Part shown: positions 7,426-16,426 of the stretch, piece by piece
Layout of the letters: each line of letters opens with the position of its first letter
Numbering within the stretch: position 1 is the stretch's first letter
Notes under the pieces: model-generated
The model's input: only the letters and a program-made list of their open reading frames with translations
Databases searched by the model: none
What the model was told of the DNA's origin: nothing
Assembly: GCA_963821235.1 (NCBI GenBank)
Contig: CAWGCS010000001.1
Location: forward strand, 1,612,001 to 1,676,000
Length of the DNA: 64,000 nucleotides
Direction: 5' to 3'
Origin: CTSoil-043 sp963821235
GTDB lineage: Bacteria > Chloroflexota > Limnocylindria > Limnocylindrales > CSP1-4
Translations under genes and position numbers: made by a program

Positions 7426-8322
7426 ATGATCGACTGGATGCCGGACCCGATCGCGCTCTCCATCGGCCCGGTCACCGTCTACTGGTACGGGATCATGTAC
7501 GCCATCGGCCTTGCGGCCACGTTTGTCGTCGTGGAGCGCGAGGCGCGGCGGCGCGGCCTCGACACGGGGCTCCTCGTCAACGGCCTCATCCTGATCGCGG
7601 TGGCGGCCCTCATCGGCGGCCGCCTCTACCACGTCATCGACCAGTGGGCCCGCTACAAGGACGACCTCCTGGCGATCGTCCTGCCCCCCTACAGCGGCCT
7701 CGGGGTCTACGGCGGAATCGCGACCGGCTTCGCGGCCGGGGTCCTCTACGCCCGCTGGAAGCGGCAGCCGATCCTCGTCTGGGCCGACGTGGCCGCCCCC
7801 GGGATCCTGACGATGCAGGCGATCGCCCGCTGGGGCAACTTCTTCAACCAGGAGCTCTACGGGCCGCCCACGAACCTCCCCTGGGGAATCGCCATCGGGT
7901 GCGCCAACCGGACCGCGACGTGGGCCTGCCCGCCGGCGGGGACGACCGCGATCGACGCCCACTTCCACCCGCTCTTCCTGTACGAGTCCCTCTCCGGCCT
8001 GCTGGGCGCCGCGGTGCTGCTGCTCCTGGCCCGGCGCGCCCGTCACCTCCGGCCTGGCGACGTCGTCCTGCTCTTCTTCGCCTGGTACGGCACGACACGC
8101 TTCCTCCTGGAGCCGCTGCGGACGAACAACTGGACCTTCTTCGGGATCCCGACGGCCTCGATCATCAGCGCGACCTTCGTGATCGCAGCCCTCCTCGTCC
8201 TCGCCTGGCGGCACCGTCCGGGCGCCGGCACGGCCGCGACGGCGCCCGGCTCCGACGAGCCGCCGGGGGCCGGCCCGCCGGAGGCGGCTCCCGGCGACCT
8301 CGACCCGACGCCGCCGGGATGA
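7426..8322 (+). CDS. lgt: Prolipoprotein diacylglyceryl transferase
   Basis: 298-residue polytopic inner-membrane enzyme that moves diacylglyceryl from phosphatidylglycerol to the lipobox Cys of prelipoproteins. The Lgt signature is intact: YWYGIMYAIG near the N-terminus, GGRLYHV, RWGNFFNQELYGPP (conserved Arg and Asn), HPLFLYES and a C-terminal Arg-containing GTTRFLLEPLR. At least six membrane helices are evident. The C-terminal 30 residues are a Pro/Ala/Gly-rich tail. Its TGA overlaps the ATG of the acyltransferase gene (ATGA). Substrates in this window probably include the PstS and NMT1-type lipoproteins. Confidence 0.95.
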   Translation: MIDWMPDPIALSIGPVTVYWYGIMYAIGLAATFVVVEREARRRGLDTGLLVNGLILIAVAALIGGRLYHVIDQWARYKDDLLAIVLPPYSGLGVYGGIATGFAAGVLYARWKRQPILVWADVAAPGILTMQAIARWGNFFNQELYGPPTNLPWGIAIGCANRTATWACPPAGTTAIDAHFHPLFLYESLSGLLGAAVLLLLARRARHLRPGDVVLLFFAWYGTTRFLLEPLRTNNWTFFGIPTASIISATFVIAALLVLAWRHRPGAGTAATAPGSDEPPGAGPPEAAPGDLDPTPPG

Positions 8323-9164
8323 TTCCGCGGCGGCGGCGCGCCGCCGCCAACATCCGGCCCGAGGAGCTGCGTCGCACGCGTCCCGACGCGCGCGAGGGCC
8401 TCGAATGGCTGGGCCGGGCGCCTGAGATCCGGGCGGGGGTCGTCTACCGGGTGGCCCGCGGCCTCGCCCGCGCCGCCCTGCTGGGCATCTGTGGCCTCCA
8501 TGTCGACGCGCGAGGCTGGGAGCACCTTCCGGCCGGCGGCGGCTACCTCCTCCTGGCCGCCGTCCACCGGGGCTGGATGGACCCCTTCCTCGTCCTCCAC
8601 GCGGTCCCGGCCGAGCCGCGGGTGTGGACCCTCGGCAGCGGGCCGTCCGCCTTCGACCGGTGGTGGAAGGAGCGCCTCCTCCGCCTGGTGGGCGGGGTCC
8701 TGCCGGTCTGGCGTGGCGGCCTGGGCATCGACGTCCACGTCGCCGCCGCTCGCGCGGTCCTGGAGCGCGGCGGGGTCTTCTCGACGTTCGTCGAGGGGAC
8801 CATCGGCGGCCCGCCCGACCGGCCGACGCCCTTCCGCAGCGGGGCCTTCGTCATCGCCCTCCGGACCGGCGCCCCGGTCGTGCCCCTGGCGGTGGCCGGG
8901 ACCGACGTCCTCTACCGCGGCAAGCGGCTCGCCACCCGGATCCTCCCGCCGGTGACGATGGCCGAGCTGATCGGCGAGGCCTGGGCCGGCGTCCCCGAGC
9001 CCGGCTCCCGCGAGGAGCTGGCAGTGGCCCGCCAGGCCGCCGCCGCCCTCGAGGCCATCCTCGCGCCGGTCATCGCCGAGATCTACCCGTCGACCGTGGA
9101 TCCGCCAGGCCGCCGCCGCTGGCCCTGGCTGACGGCCCTCCTGCTCGGCCGACCGCGCACCTGA
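8319..9164 (+). CDS. PlsC-like 1-acyl-sn-glycerol-3-phosphate acyltransferase
   Basis: 281-residue phospholipid-type acyltransferase. The HX4D catalytic motif is HRGWMD (about residues 84-89), the block III equivalent is FVEGTIGG, and VVPLAVAGTDVLY matches block IV. It probably acylates lysophosphatidic acid or a related lipid at the membrane. It is translationally coupled to lgt through an ATGA overlap, giving a small lipid/lipoprotein operon. The N-terminal 35 residues are basic and precede the family domain. Chain-length and acceptor specificity are unknown. Confidence 0.87.
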   Translation: MIPRRRRAAANIRPEELRRTRPDAREGLEWLGRAPEIRAGVVYRVARGLARAALLGICGLHVDARGWEHLPAGGGYLLLAAVHRGWMDPFLVLHAVPAEPRVWTLGSGPSAFDRWWKERLLRLVGGVLPVWRGGLGIDVHVAAARAVLERGGVFSTFVEGTIGGPPDRPTPFRSGAFVIALRTGAPVVPLAVAGTDVLYRGKRLATRILPPVTMAELIGEAWAGVPEPGSREELAVARQAAAALEAILAPVIAEIYPSTVDPPGRRRWPWLTALLLGRPRT

Positions 9165-9170
9165 TCCACC

Positions 9171-9176
9171 TATACT
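9171..9176 (+). promoter_or_regulatory. Candidate -10 hexamer TATACT, leaderless start of cystathionine beta-synthase
   Basis: TATACT ends 8 bases before the ATG at 9185 and lies in the 20-bp gap after the acyltransferase gene. It is the best -10 match in the window. Confidence 0.55.
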
Positions 9177-9184
9177 CGCGACCC

Positions 9185-10603
9185 ATGCACTACGCGGAGT
9201 CCATCCTCGACCTCGTCGGGCGCACGCCCCTCGTCCGCATCAGCCGCGTCACCCGGGGCATCGGGCCGCTGGAACGCCAGCCGCTCGTCCTGGCCAAGCT
9301 CGAGGCAATGAACCCCGGCGGCTCGGTCAAGGATCGGATCGGCCTGCCGATGATCGAGGCGGCCGAGCGGGACGGGCTCCTGCGGCCGGGCGGCACGATC
9401 ATCGAGCCGACCTCCGGCAACACCGGGCACGGCCTCGCCATCGCCGCGGCCCTCAAGGGCTACCGCTGCATCTTCGTGATGGCCGACAAGCAGTCGGCGG
9501 AGAAGCAGGCGATCCTGCGTGCCTACGGCGCGGAGGTCGTCCTCTGCCCGACGAACGTGGCCCCGGAGTCCGCGGAGAGCTACTACTCCGTCGCCGCCCG
9601 GCTGGCCCGCGACATCCCGGGCGCCTTCAAGCCCGACCAGTACTGGAACCAGGAGAACCCGCGGGCGCACGAGGCGACGACCGGCCCGGAGATCTGGGAG
9701 CAGACGGCGGGCCGGATCACCCACCTCGTGGCGAGCGCTGGGACCGGCGGCACGATCACCGGCGCCGCCCGCCACCTGAAGGCCCGCAACGCGGGCGTCG
9801 TGGTCGTCGGCGCCGACCCGGAGGGGAGCGTGCTGTCGGGCGACACCGCCCGGCCATACCTGACCGAAGGAGTGGGGGAGGACTTCCTCCCCGGCACGTT
9901 CGACCCGGCGATCGTGGACCGCTGGGTCCGCGTCGCCGACCACGACGCGTTCGCGATGGCCCGCCGCATCACCCGCGAGGAGGGGATCCTGGCCGGCGAA
10001 TCGTGCGGCACCGCGATGGTCGCCACGCTGGAGGTGGCCCACGAGCTGACCCTCGCCGGGACCTCCCACGCGGTCCTCGTCGTGATCCTGCCCGACAGCG
10101 GGCGGAACTACCTGTCCAAGCTCTACAACGACGAGTGGATGCGGGCCAACGGGCTCCTCCCGACGCCGGGAGGCGTGGTCACCCTGCGGGACATCCTCGA
10201 CGACCACCACCACGGCAGTCAGCTCCCGGACGTGGTCGTCGCCCGCACGACCGAGACGATCGGCACGGCCATCGGCCGCCTCCAGGAATACGGGATCAGC
10301 CAGATGCCGGTCTCGGAGGACCGCGAGGGCGCCGCCCTGGAGAGCCTCGTCGGCTCGATCAGCGAGACGGGCCTCCTCGCGAGGGCCTATCGCGACCCGG
10401 CGATCGTGGAGCGGACCGTCGGCGAGGTGATGGACGCGCCGCTCCCCCAGGTCCGCGAGAGCGCCACGCTCGACGAGGCCTTCGGCCTCCTGGCCGGCGG
10501 CTCGCCCGCCGTCCTCGCGACGCGCGGAGAGCGGCCGGCCGGAGTGGTCACCAAGCTCGACCTGCTCGAGTACCTGAGCCACCACCCCCGCCTCGGCTCC
10601 TGA
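9185..10603 (+). CDS. cbs: Cystathionine beta-synthase with C-terminal CBS domain pair
   Basis: 472-residue PLP enzyme that joins serine and homocysteine to cystathionine. The fold-type II domain occupies residues 1-320: PLP lysine K49 in NPGGSVKDR, the PLP Asn loop EPTSGNTGHG, and the phosphate-binding loop SAGTGGTITG. The DQYWNQENPRAHEATTGPEIW block distinguishes beta-synthase from cysteine synthase. Two CBS motifs follow (about 335-470), which in this family may bind an adenosyl ligand. ATG 9185 is leaderless-looking. The gamma-lyase gene follows 14 bp later; together they form the reverse transsulfuration route from homocysteine to cysteine. Confidence 0.92.
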   Translation: MHYAESILDLVGRTPLVRISRVTRGIGPLERQPLVLAKLEAMNPGGSVKDRIGLPMIEAAERDGLLRPGGTIIEPTSGNTGHGLAIAAALKGYRCIFVMADKQSAEKQAILRAYGAEVVLCPTNVAPESAESYYSVAARLARDIPGAFKPDQYWNQENPRAHEATTGPEIWEQTAGRITHLVASAGTGGTITGAARHLKARNAGVVVVGADPEGSVLSGDTARPYLTEGVGEDFLPGTFDPAIVDRWVRVADHDAFAMARRITREEGILAGESCGTAMVATLEVAHELTLAGTSHAVLVVILPDSGRNYLSKLYNDEWMRANGLLPTPGGVVTLRDILDDHHHGSQLPDVVVARTTETIGTAIGRLQEYGISQMPVSEDREGAALESLVGSISETGLLARAYRDPAIVERTVGEVMDAPLPQVRESATLDEAFGLLAGGSPAVLATRGERPAGVVTKLDLLEYLSHHPRLGS

Positions 10604-10617
10604 GCGATGATCCGGCC

Positions 10618-11853
10618 ATGAGCGACGCCGAGCCCGCCGACGCCTTCGCCACCCGCGCCGTCCATGCCGGCGCCGAGCCCGACGCCCTGGCCGGCGCGGT
10701 CAGCCCGCCGATCTACCAGACCTCGACCTTCGCCCAGGACGGGGTCGGACGGCCCCGAGCCGGCTACGAGTACGCGCGGACCCAGAATCCGACCCGCGAG
10801 CGTCTCGAGCGTGCGGTCGCCGAGCTCGAAGGCGGGGGGCACGGGATCGCGTTCGCCTCCGGGTCCGCGGCGACGGCCACCCTCGCCGAGCTCGTGGCTC
10901 CGGGCGAGGAGATCGTCGTCGGCGACGACGTCTACGGGGGCACCTACCGGTTCCTCGAGCGGGTGGCCCGGCCGCGTGGCGTCGAGGCCCGCTACGTCGA
11001 CCTGGCCGGCGACCCGGCGGCGCTGGCGGGGGCGCTCTCCCCGAAGACCCGTCTGGTCTGGTTCGAGACGCCGTCGAATCCCCTCCTGAAGGTGACCGGC
11101 CTCGCGGCCGTCGCCGCCGCCACGGCCCGCCACGTGGGGGCCAGGGGCGAGCGGCCGCTCGTCGTCGTCGACAGCACCTTCGGCTCGCCGGCCCTGCAGC
11201 GGCCACTCGAGCACGGCATCGACATCGTCTTCCACTCGTCGACGAAGTACCTCGGCGGCCACAGCGACACCGTCAACGGCATCGTCGTGACCTCCGACGC
11301 CGGCGTGGCGGAGCGGCTCCGCTTCCTGCAGAACGCGATCGGGGCGGTGCCGGGGCCGCAGGACTGCTTCCTGGTCCTGCGCGGCCTGCGGACGCTGGCC
11401 CTGCGCGTCGAGCGGCACAGCGCCAACGCGCTGGCGGTCGCCCGCGCCCTGGCGACCCGCGAGGACGTCGCCTGGCTGCGCTACCCGGGGCTCGTCGATG
11501 GCCCGCACGCCCACCCGCAGGCCGCGACGGCGGCCGCCCAGATGCGCCTGGGTGGGGCCGACGGACCGGCGGCCTTCGGGGGAATGGTCAGCTTCGTGCC
11601 CGCCGGCGGCGGGCGGTTCGGTCGTTCCGCACGTGACCGGGCCGTCGCCGTGGCCGAGGGCACGCGGCTCTGGACGCTGGCGGAGAGCCTCGGGGGCGTC
11701 GAGTCGCTCATCGAGCTGCCGGCGGTGATGACCCACGCCTCGGTCGCCACGTCGCCGCTGGAGGTGCCCGAGGCGCTGGTCCGCCTCTCGGTGGGGATCG
11801 AGGACGCCGCCGACCTGGTCGCGGACCTGCTGCGAGCTCTCGACCAGGCGTAG
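10618..11853 (+). CDS. Cystathionine gamma-lyase / gamma-synthase family PLP enzyme
   Basis: 411-residue Cys/Met-metabolism PLP enzyme. PLP lysine K210 lies in FHSSTKYLGGHSD; the family motifs YEYARTQNPTR, SGSAA, ETPSNPLLKV and VDSTFGSP are all present. Sequence alone does not separate gamma-lyase from gamma-synthase, but its place 14 bp behind cystathionine beta-synthase favours gamma-lyase, cleaving cystathionine to cysteine, 2-oxobutyrate and ammonia. A short His/Gly/Ala insertion near residues 170-180 lies before the VVVDSTFG strand. No Shine-Dalgarno sequence is obvious; translation probably follows the upstream gene. Confidence 0.9.
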   Translation: MSDAEPADAFATRAVHAGAEPDALAGAVSPPIYQTSTFAQDGVGRPRAGYEYARTQNPTRERLERAVAELEGGGHGIAFASGSAATATLAELVAPGEEIVVGDDVYGGTYRFLERVARPRGVEARYVDLAGDPAALAGALSPKTRLVWFETPSNPLLKVTGLAAVAAATARHVGARGERPLVVVDSTFGSPALQRPLEHGIDIVFHSSTKYLGGHSDTVNGIVVTSDAGVAERLRFLQNAIGAVPGPQDCFLVLRGLRTLALRVERHSANALAVARALATREDVAWLRYPGLVDGPHAHPQAATAAAQMRLGGADGPAAFGGMVSFVPAGGGRFGRSARDRAVAVAEGTRLWTLAESLGGVESLIELPAVMTHASVATSPLEVPEALVRLSVGIEDAADLVADLLRALDQA

Positions 11854-11930
11854 AAGGGGGAGCGGGGGGCGACCGCCGATCTCGTCGCATCGGCCGGAAC
11901 TCCCCCGCAACCTTCTTGCGGCAACCCGGG

Positions 11931-11936
11931 TATGAT
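11931..11936 (+). promoter_or_regulatory. Candidate -10 TATGAT of pckA with a leader of about 140 bases
   Basis: TATGAT lies in the 228-bp gap before pckA. If used, the mRNA leader would be about 140 bases, ending in GAGGAG before ATG 12082. I see no known riboswitch in the leader. No good -35 is visible at 17 bp. Confidence 0.4.
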
Positions 11937-12081
11937 CCGCGGCCTACGGACTGCGGAAGCCGACTCCGCCGGCCGCCGAGGACGCCGCCGCGATGGCGCC
12001 ACAGGGGCCCGGCGCACGCGCGGCCGGTCTGCCGGGCACGAGGGGTGCCCATCGAGCAAGACCGTGCGTCGAGGAGCCCGC

Positions 12082-13668
<1,587 letters not shown>

Positions 13669-13681
13669 AGATGCCCTTCAC

Positions 13682-13687
13682 TACAAT
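13682..13687 (+). promoter_or_regulatory. Candidate -10 TACAAT of mdh
   Basis: TACAAT 14 bases after the pckA stop and 46 bases before the mdh ATG. Unlike the leaderless genes, mdh has a Shine-Dalgarno sequence (CGGAGGAG), so this would give a leadered mRNA. Confidence 0.4.
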
Positions 13688-13733
13688 CGCCCGCAACCAG
13701 CCGAGCCCCGACTCGCAACCCGGAGGAGCCTCC

Positions 13734-14672
13734 ATGCATCACGTTCCGCGCCGCAGGGTGACCGTCATCGGGGCCGGCAACGTCGGCTCCACGACGGCCC
13801 AGCGGATCATCGAGACCGGCCTCGCCGACGTCGTGCTCGTCGACATCGTCGAGGGGATGCCGCAGGGCAAGGCCCTCGATCTCGCCGAGGCCGCGCCCGT
13901 CGTCGGCTACGACGTCAAGGTCACGGGCACCAACGACTATGCCGACACGGCCGGCAGCAAGATCATCGTCGTGACCTCAGGCCTCGCTCGCCAGCCGGGG
14001 ATGAGCCGCGACGACCTGGTGGCCAAGAACGCGGCGATCGTCAGCTCCGTGGTCCGCCAGGCCGTGGCGGTGAGCCCCGAGGCGATCATCATCGTCGTGA
14101 CCAACCCGCTGGACGCGATGTGCCACGTGGCGATGCAGGCGTCGGGCTTCCCCCGGGAGCGGGTCATCGGCATGGCCGGCGTGCTGGACTCCGCCCGGTT
14201 CCGCCATTTCATCGCCGACGAGCTCAATGTCTCCGTCCGCGACGTCCGCGCCTTCGTCCTCGGCGGCCACGGCGACACGATGGTTCCGCTTCCTCGGCAC
14301 TCGACGGTCGGCGGCGTGCCGGTCACCGAGCTCCTGCCCGCCGAGCGGGTCGCCCAGATCATCGAGCGGACGCGGAACGGCGGGGCGGAGGTCGTCGCCC
14401 TCCTCAAGACCGGCAGCGCGTTCTACGCCCCGGCGGCCGCGATCGTCGAGATGGTCGAGGCGATCCTCCTCGACCGCCGACGAATCCTGCCCTGCGCCGC
14501 CTACCTGGAGGGCGAGTACGGGATCGACGGCCTCTTCGTCGGCGTCCCGGTCATCCTCGGCAACGCCGGCATGGAGAAGGTGATCGAGATCTCGCTCACC
14601 GACGAGGAGAAGGGCCAGCTCGCCCGTTCGGCGGCGGCGGTCCGCGAGCTCGTGGAGAAGCTGCCGGCCTGA
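13734..14672 (+). CDS. mdh: Malate dehydrogenase (LDH-like type)
   Basis: 312-residue NAD-dependent malate dehydrogenase interconverting malate and oxaloacetate. The nucleotide loop GAGNVGS is at residues 13-19, with Asp37 (VLVDIV) indicating NAD preference. Substrate arginines are R86 and R92 in GLARQPGMSRDDL; Arg (not Gln) at the first of these marks malate rather than lactate dehydrogenase. The catalytic His is H179 in GGHGDTMVPL. ATG 13734 follows CGGAGGAGCCTCC; an in-frame ATG at 13671 would add 21 atypical residues. A hairpin terminator follows directly. Confidence 0.95.
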   Translation: MHHVPRRRVTVIGAGNVGSTTAQRIIETGLADVVLVDIVEGMPQGKALDLAEAAPVVGYDVKVTGTNDYADTAGSKIIVVTSGLARQPGMSRDDLVAKNAAIVSSVVRQAVAVSPEAIIIVVTNPLDAMCHVAMQASGFPRERVIGMAGVLDSARFRHFIADELNVSVRDVRAFVLGGHGDTMVPLPRHSTVGGVPVTELLPAERVAQIIERTRNGGAEVVALLKTGSAFYAPAAAIVEMVEAILLDRRRILPCAAYLEGEYGIDGLFVGVPVILGNAGMEKVIEISLTDEEKGQLARSAAAVRELVEKLPA

Positions 14673-14676
14673 CGGC

Positions 14677-14698
14677 CGCGGTGCATCCCCGCACCGCG
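14677..14698 (+). terminator. Hairpin terminator of mdh
   Basis: 8-bp perfect stem CGCGGTGC / GCACCGCG with a six-base loop, five bases after the mdh stop codon. No T-tract. Confidence 0.55.
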
Positions 14699-14750
14699 AC
14701 GACGGCGTGGCACGCCGCGCCTGACCCGTTCGTACTAGGCTTCCCGCGAA

Positions 14751-14803
14751 GGCGCCCGCCGTCGCGACGGCGGCGCCGACGAGAGTCCCGACCCGTGGTC
14801 GGG
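14751..14803 (+). other. Two tandem hairpins upstream of the subtilase gene
   Basis: 14751-14777 is a near-palindrome (GGCGCC-GCCGTC-GACGGC-GGCGCC with one bulged base). 14787-14803 pairs CCCGACC with GGTCGGG over a three-base loop. They lie 50-100 bases before the subtilase start and may be a second terminator or a structured leader. The rest of the 14673-14856 gap shows no other signal apart from a weak TACTAG hexamer near 14733. Confidence 0.4.
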
Positions 14804-14856
14804 GATCACCGGGGGCGCCTGGGCCGGAGCCCAGATCCAGCAATGGAGGGTGGTCC

Positions 14857-16329
14857 ATGAAGACCACGAGGCGCGTTGGCGCCGCGCTGGCGGTCGCCAT
14901 GCTCGTCGCGTCGGTGCCGACGGCCATGGCCGGCAACCCGTTCGCGAAGGCGACGACGACGGCGGGCGGGTACCACACCTGGGACTCGGACATGGTGAAC
15001 GTCGAGAAGGTCTCCCAGACCGGCGCCGGCGTCTACGTGGCGGTCCTCGACACCGGGCTCGTGCCCTACTGGAAGGACTACTTCCCGGACGAGCGCGTCG
15101 CCCAGGAGCTGGGCGCCGGGTTCTACCAGAACGTGACCTTCAAGTCCCACAGCGCCGACAAGTGCGAGCTGGACACCGAGGTCGGCCCGCTCCGCCAGGC
15201 GTCGTACATCGGGTCGCGCGGCTCGTCGCACGGGACCCACGTGGCGAGCACGATCATCGGCTACTCGTACTACGCCAACGCCGATGCGGCGTCGGGCTTC
15301 GTGCTCCCGCCGATCCAGGTCCGCGGGATCGCTCCCGACGCGACGATCATCCCGGTCAAGGTCCTGGCCGACTACCAGATCCCGGCCTTCCCGCAGTGCG
15401 CCGATGCCACGGCCAGCCAGAACGTGGTCTTCGGGACCAGCGAGATGGTCGCCGCCGGCATCGACTACGTGACCTCCCTCAAGCAGGGCGTCCTGAGCGG
15501 TCACCCGGTCGTCATCAACATGAGCCTCGGCGGTGACCCGGACGTGCCGGTCAGCGACGTCGAGAAGGCGGCCATCGATCGGGCGATCGCGGCCGGCGTC
15601 ATCGTCGTGGCCGCCGCCAGCAACGACGGCGAGCTCGGGATGAGCGCGCCGGGCTCCTACGGCCCGGTGATCTCCGCCGGCGCCGTCGGCTGGACCGGCG
15701 AGTGGCTCGACGACGGCGCCTCCGGCAACGCCCCGGCCAACGGCGTCCGCTACCGGATGTGGTGGCTCCAGAACGTCAGCGGGCCCGGCGAGGGCACGCC
15801 CGGCACGCTGGCCGCCCTGAACGCCGGCTCGGGCGACGTCGTCGAGGGCGCCGCCGTGGCGGCCGACACGTACGTCACCGACTTCTCGAGCCGCGCCCTG
15901 GCCCCCACGCAGCTGGGCGCCCTCGACGTCCTCGCCCCCGGATCCTGGGTGCGCGGGCCGTTCGCCGGCGATCCGGGCTACAACCACCTGCCGTGGTACA
16001 GCCACGGGATCGCCGACCTCATCGGCCACAACACGGGCAACTTCTACTACGTCGGCGGGACCTCGATGGCGACGCCGCACGTAGCCAGCGTCGCCGCCCT
16101 CGTGCTCCAGAAGAGCCCGACCCTCGCCCAGGCGCAGGTCGAGTCGATCCTTCGCGGGAGCGCGCTCTCGCTGTCCGCCTCGGGCACCCGGCAGGTCTGG
16201 GACCCCTTCAACGGGGGCGGGCCAGGCTTCTACCCCATGCCGTGGGACACCGACTGCGGCGGCGTCGTCTGCGACGCGGTCGGAGCCGGCCTCCTCCAGG
16301 CTGACGCCGCCATCGCCGCGACCCCCTAG
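14857..16329 (+). CDS. Secreted S8 family serine peptidase (subtilase)
   Basis: 490-residue exported protease. Residues 1-25 are a classic signal peptide ending in AMA, after a basic start. The catalytic triad is complete: Asp65 in VAVLDTGL, His125 in SSHGTHVAS and Ser403 in GGTSMATPH. The oxyanion region lies in VVAAASNDGE. There is little propeptide between the signal and catalytic domain. An insertion of about 120 residues between the Asn and Ser regions (about 285-400) carries WWLQNVSGPG and a long Gly/Ala loop. ATG 14857 follows GGAGGGTGGTCC. It probably degrades extracellular protein for nutrition. Confidence 0.94.
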   Translation: MKTTRRVGAALAVAMLVASVPTAMAGNPFAKATTTAGGYHTWDSDMVNVEKVSQTGAGVYVAVLDTGLVPYWKDYFPDERVAQELGAGFYQNVTFKSHSADKCELDTEVGPLRQASYIGSRGSSHGTHVASTIIGYSYYANADAASGFVLPPIQVRGIAPDATIIPVKVLADYQIPAFPQCADATASQNVVFGTSEMVAAGIDYVTSLKQGVLSGHPVVINMSLGGDPDVPVSDVEKAAIDRAIAAGVIVVAAASNDGELGMSAPGSYGPVISAGAVGWTGEWLDDGASGNAPANGVRYRMWWLQNVSGPGEGTPGTLAALNAGSGDVVEGAAVAADTYVTDFSSRALAPTQLGALDVLAPGSWVRGPFAGDPGYNHLPWYSHGIADLIGHNTGNFYYVGGTSMATPHVASVAALVLQKSPTLAQAQVESILRGSALSLSASGTRQVWDPFNGGGPGFYPMPWDTDCGGVVCDAVGAGLLQADAAIAATP

Positions 16330-16363
16330 GGCTCGCAGCGTCGCCCATCCATCACCTGGCGCA

Positions 16364-16393
16364 GCGAGGCCTCGGCTCCGGCCGGGGCCTCGC
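16364..16393 (+). terminator. Strong hairpin terminator after the subtilase, UCCG loop
   Basis: 13-bp stem (GCGAGGCC-T-CGGC pairing with GCCG-G-GGCCTCGC, one T-G wobble) closed C-to-G around a TCCG loop, which as RNA belongs to the very stable UNCG tetraloop class. It lies between the subtilase stop and the next promoter. There is no T-tract. Confidence 0.65.
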
Positions 16394-16411
16394 CACGTCC
16401 ACCGCGCCCGC

Positions 16412-16417
16412 TAGACT
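16412..16417 (+). promoter_or_regulatory. Candidate -10 hexamer TAGACT, leaderless start of the amidohydrolase
   Basis: TAGACT ends 9 bases before the ATG at 16427 and follows the terminator hairpin directly. Confidence 0.5.
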
Positions 16418-16426
16418 CCGGGCGGG

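Noticed and set aside
11932..12081. N-terminal extension of pckA by 50 residues from ATG 11932
   Set aside because: The extension is Arg/Gly-rich and absent from the family; GAGGAG before ATG 12082 gives a typical start, and the upstream ATG lies within the likely -10.
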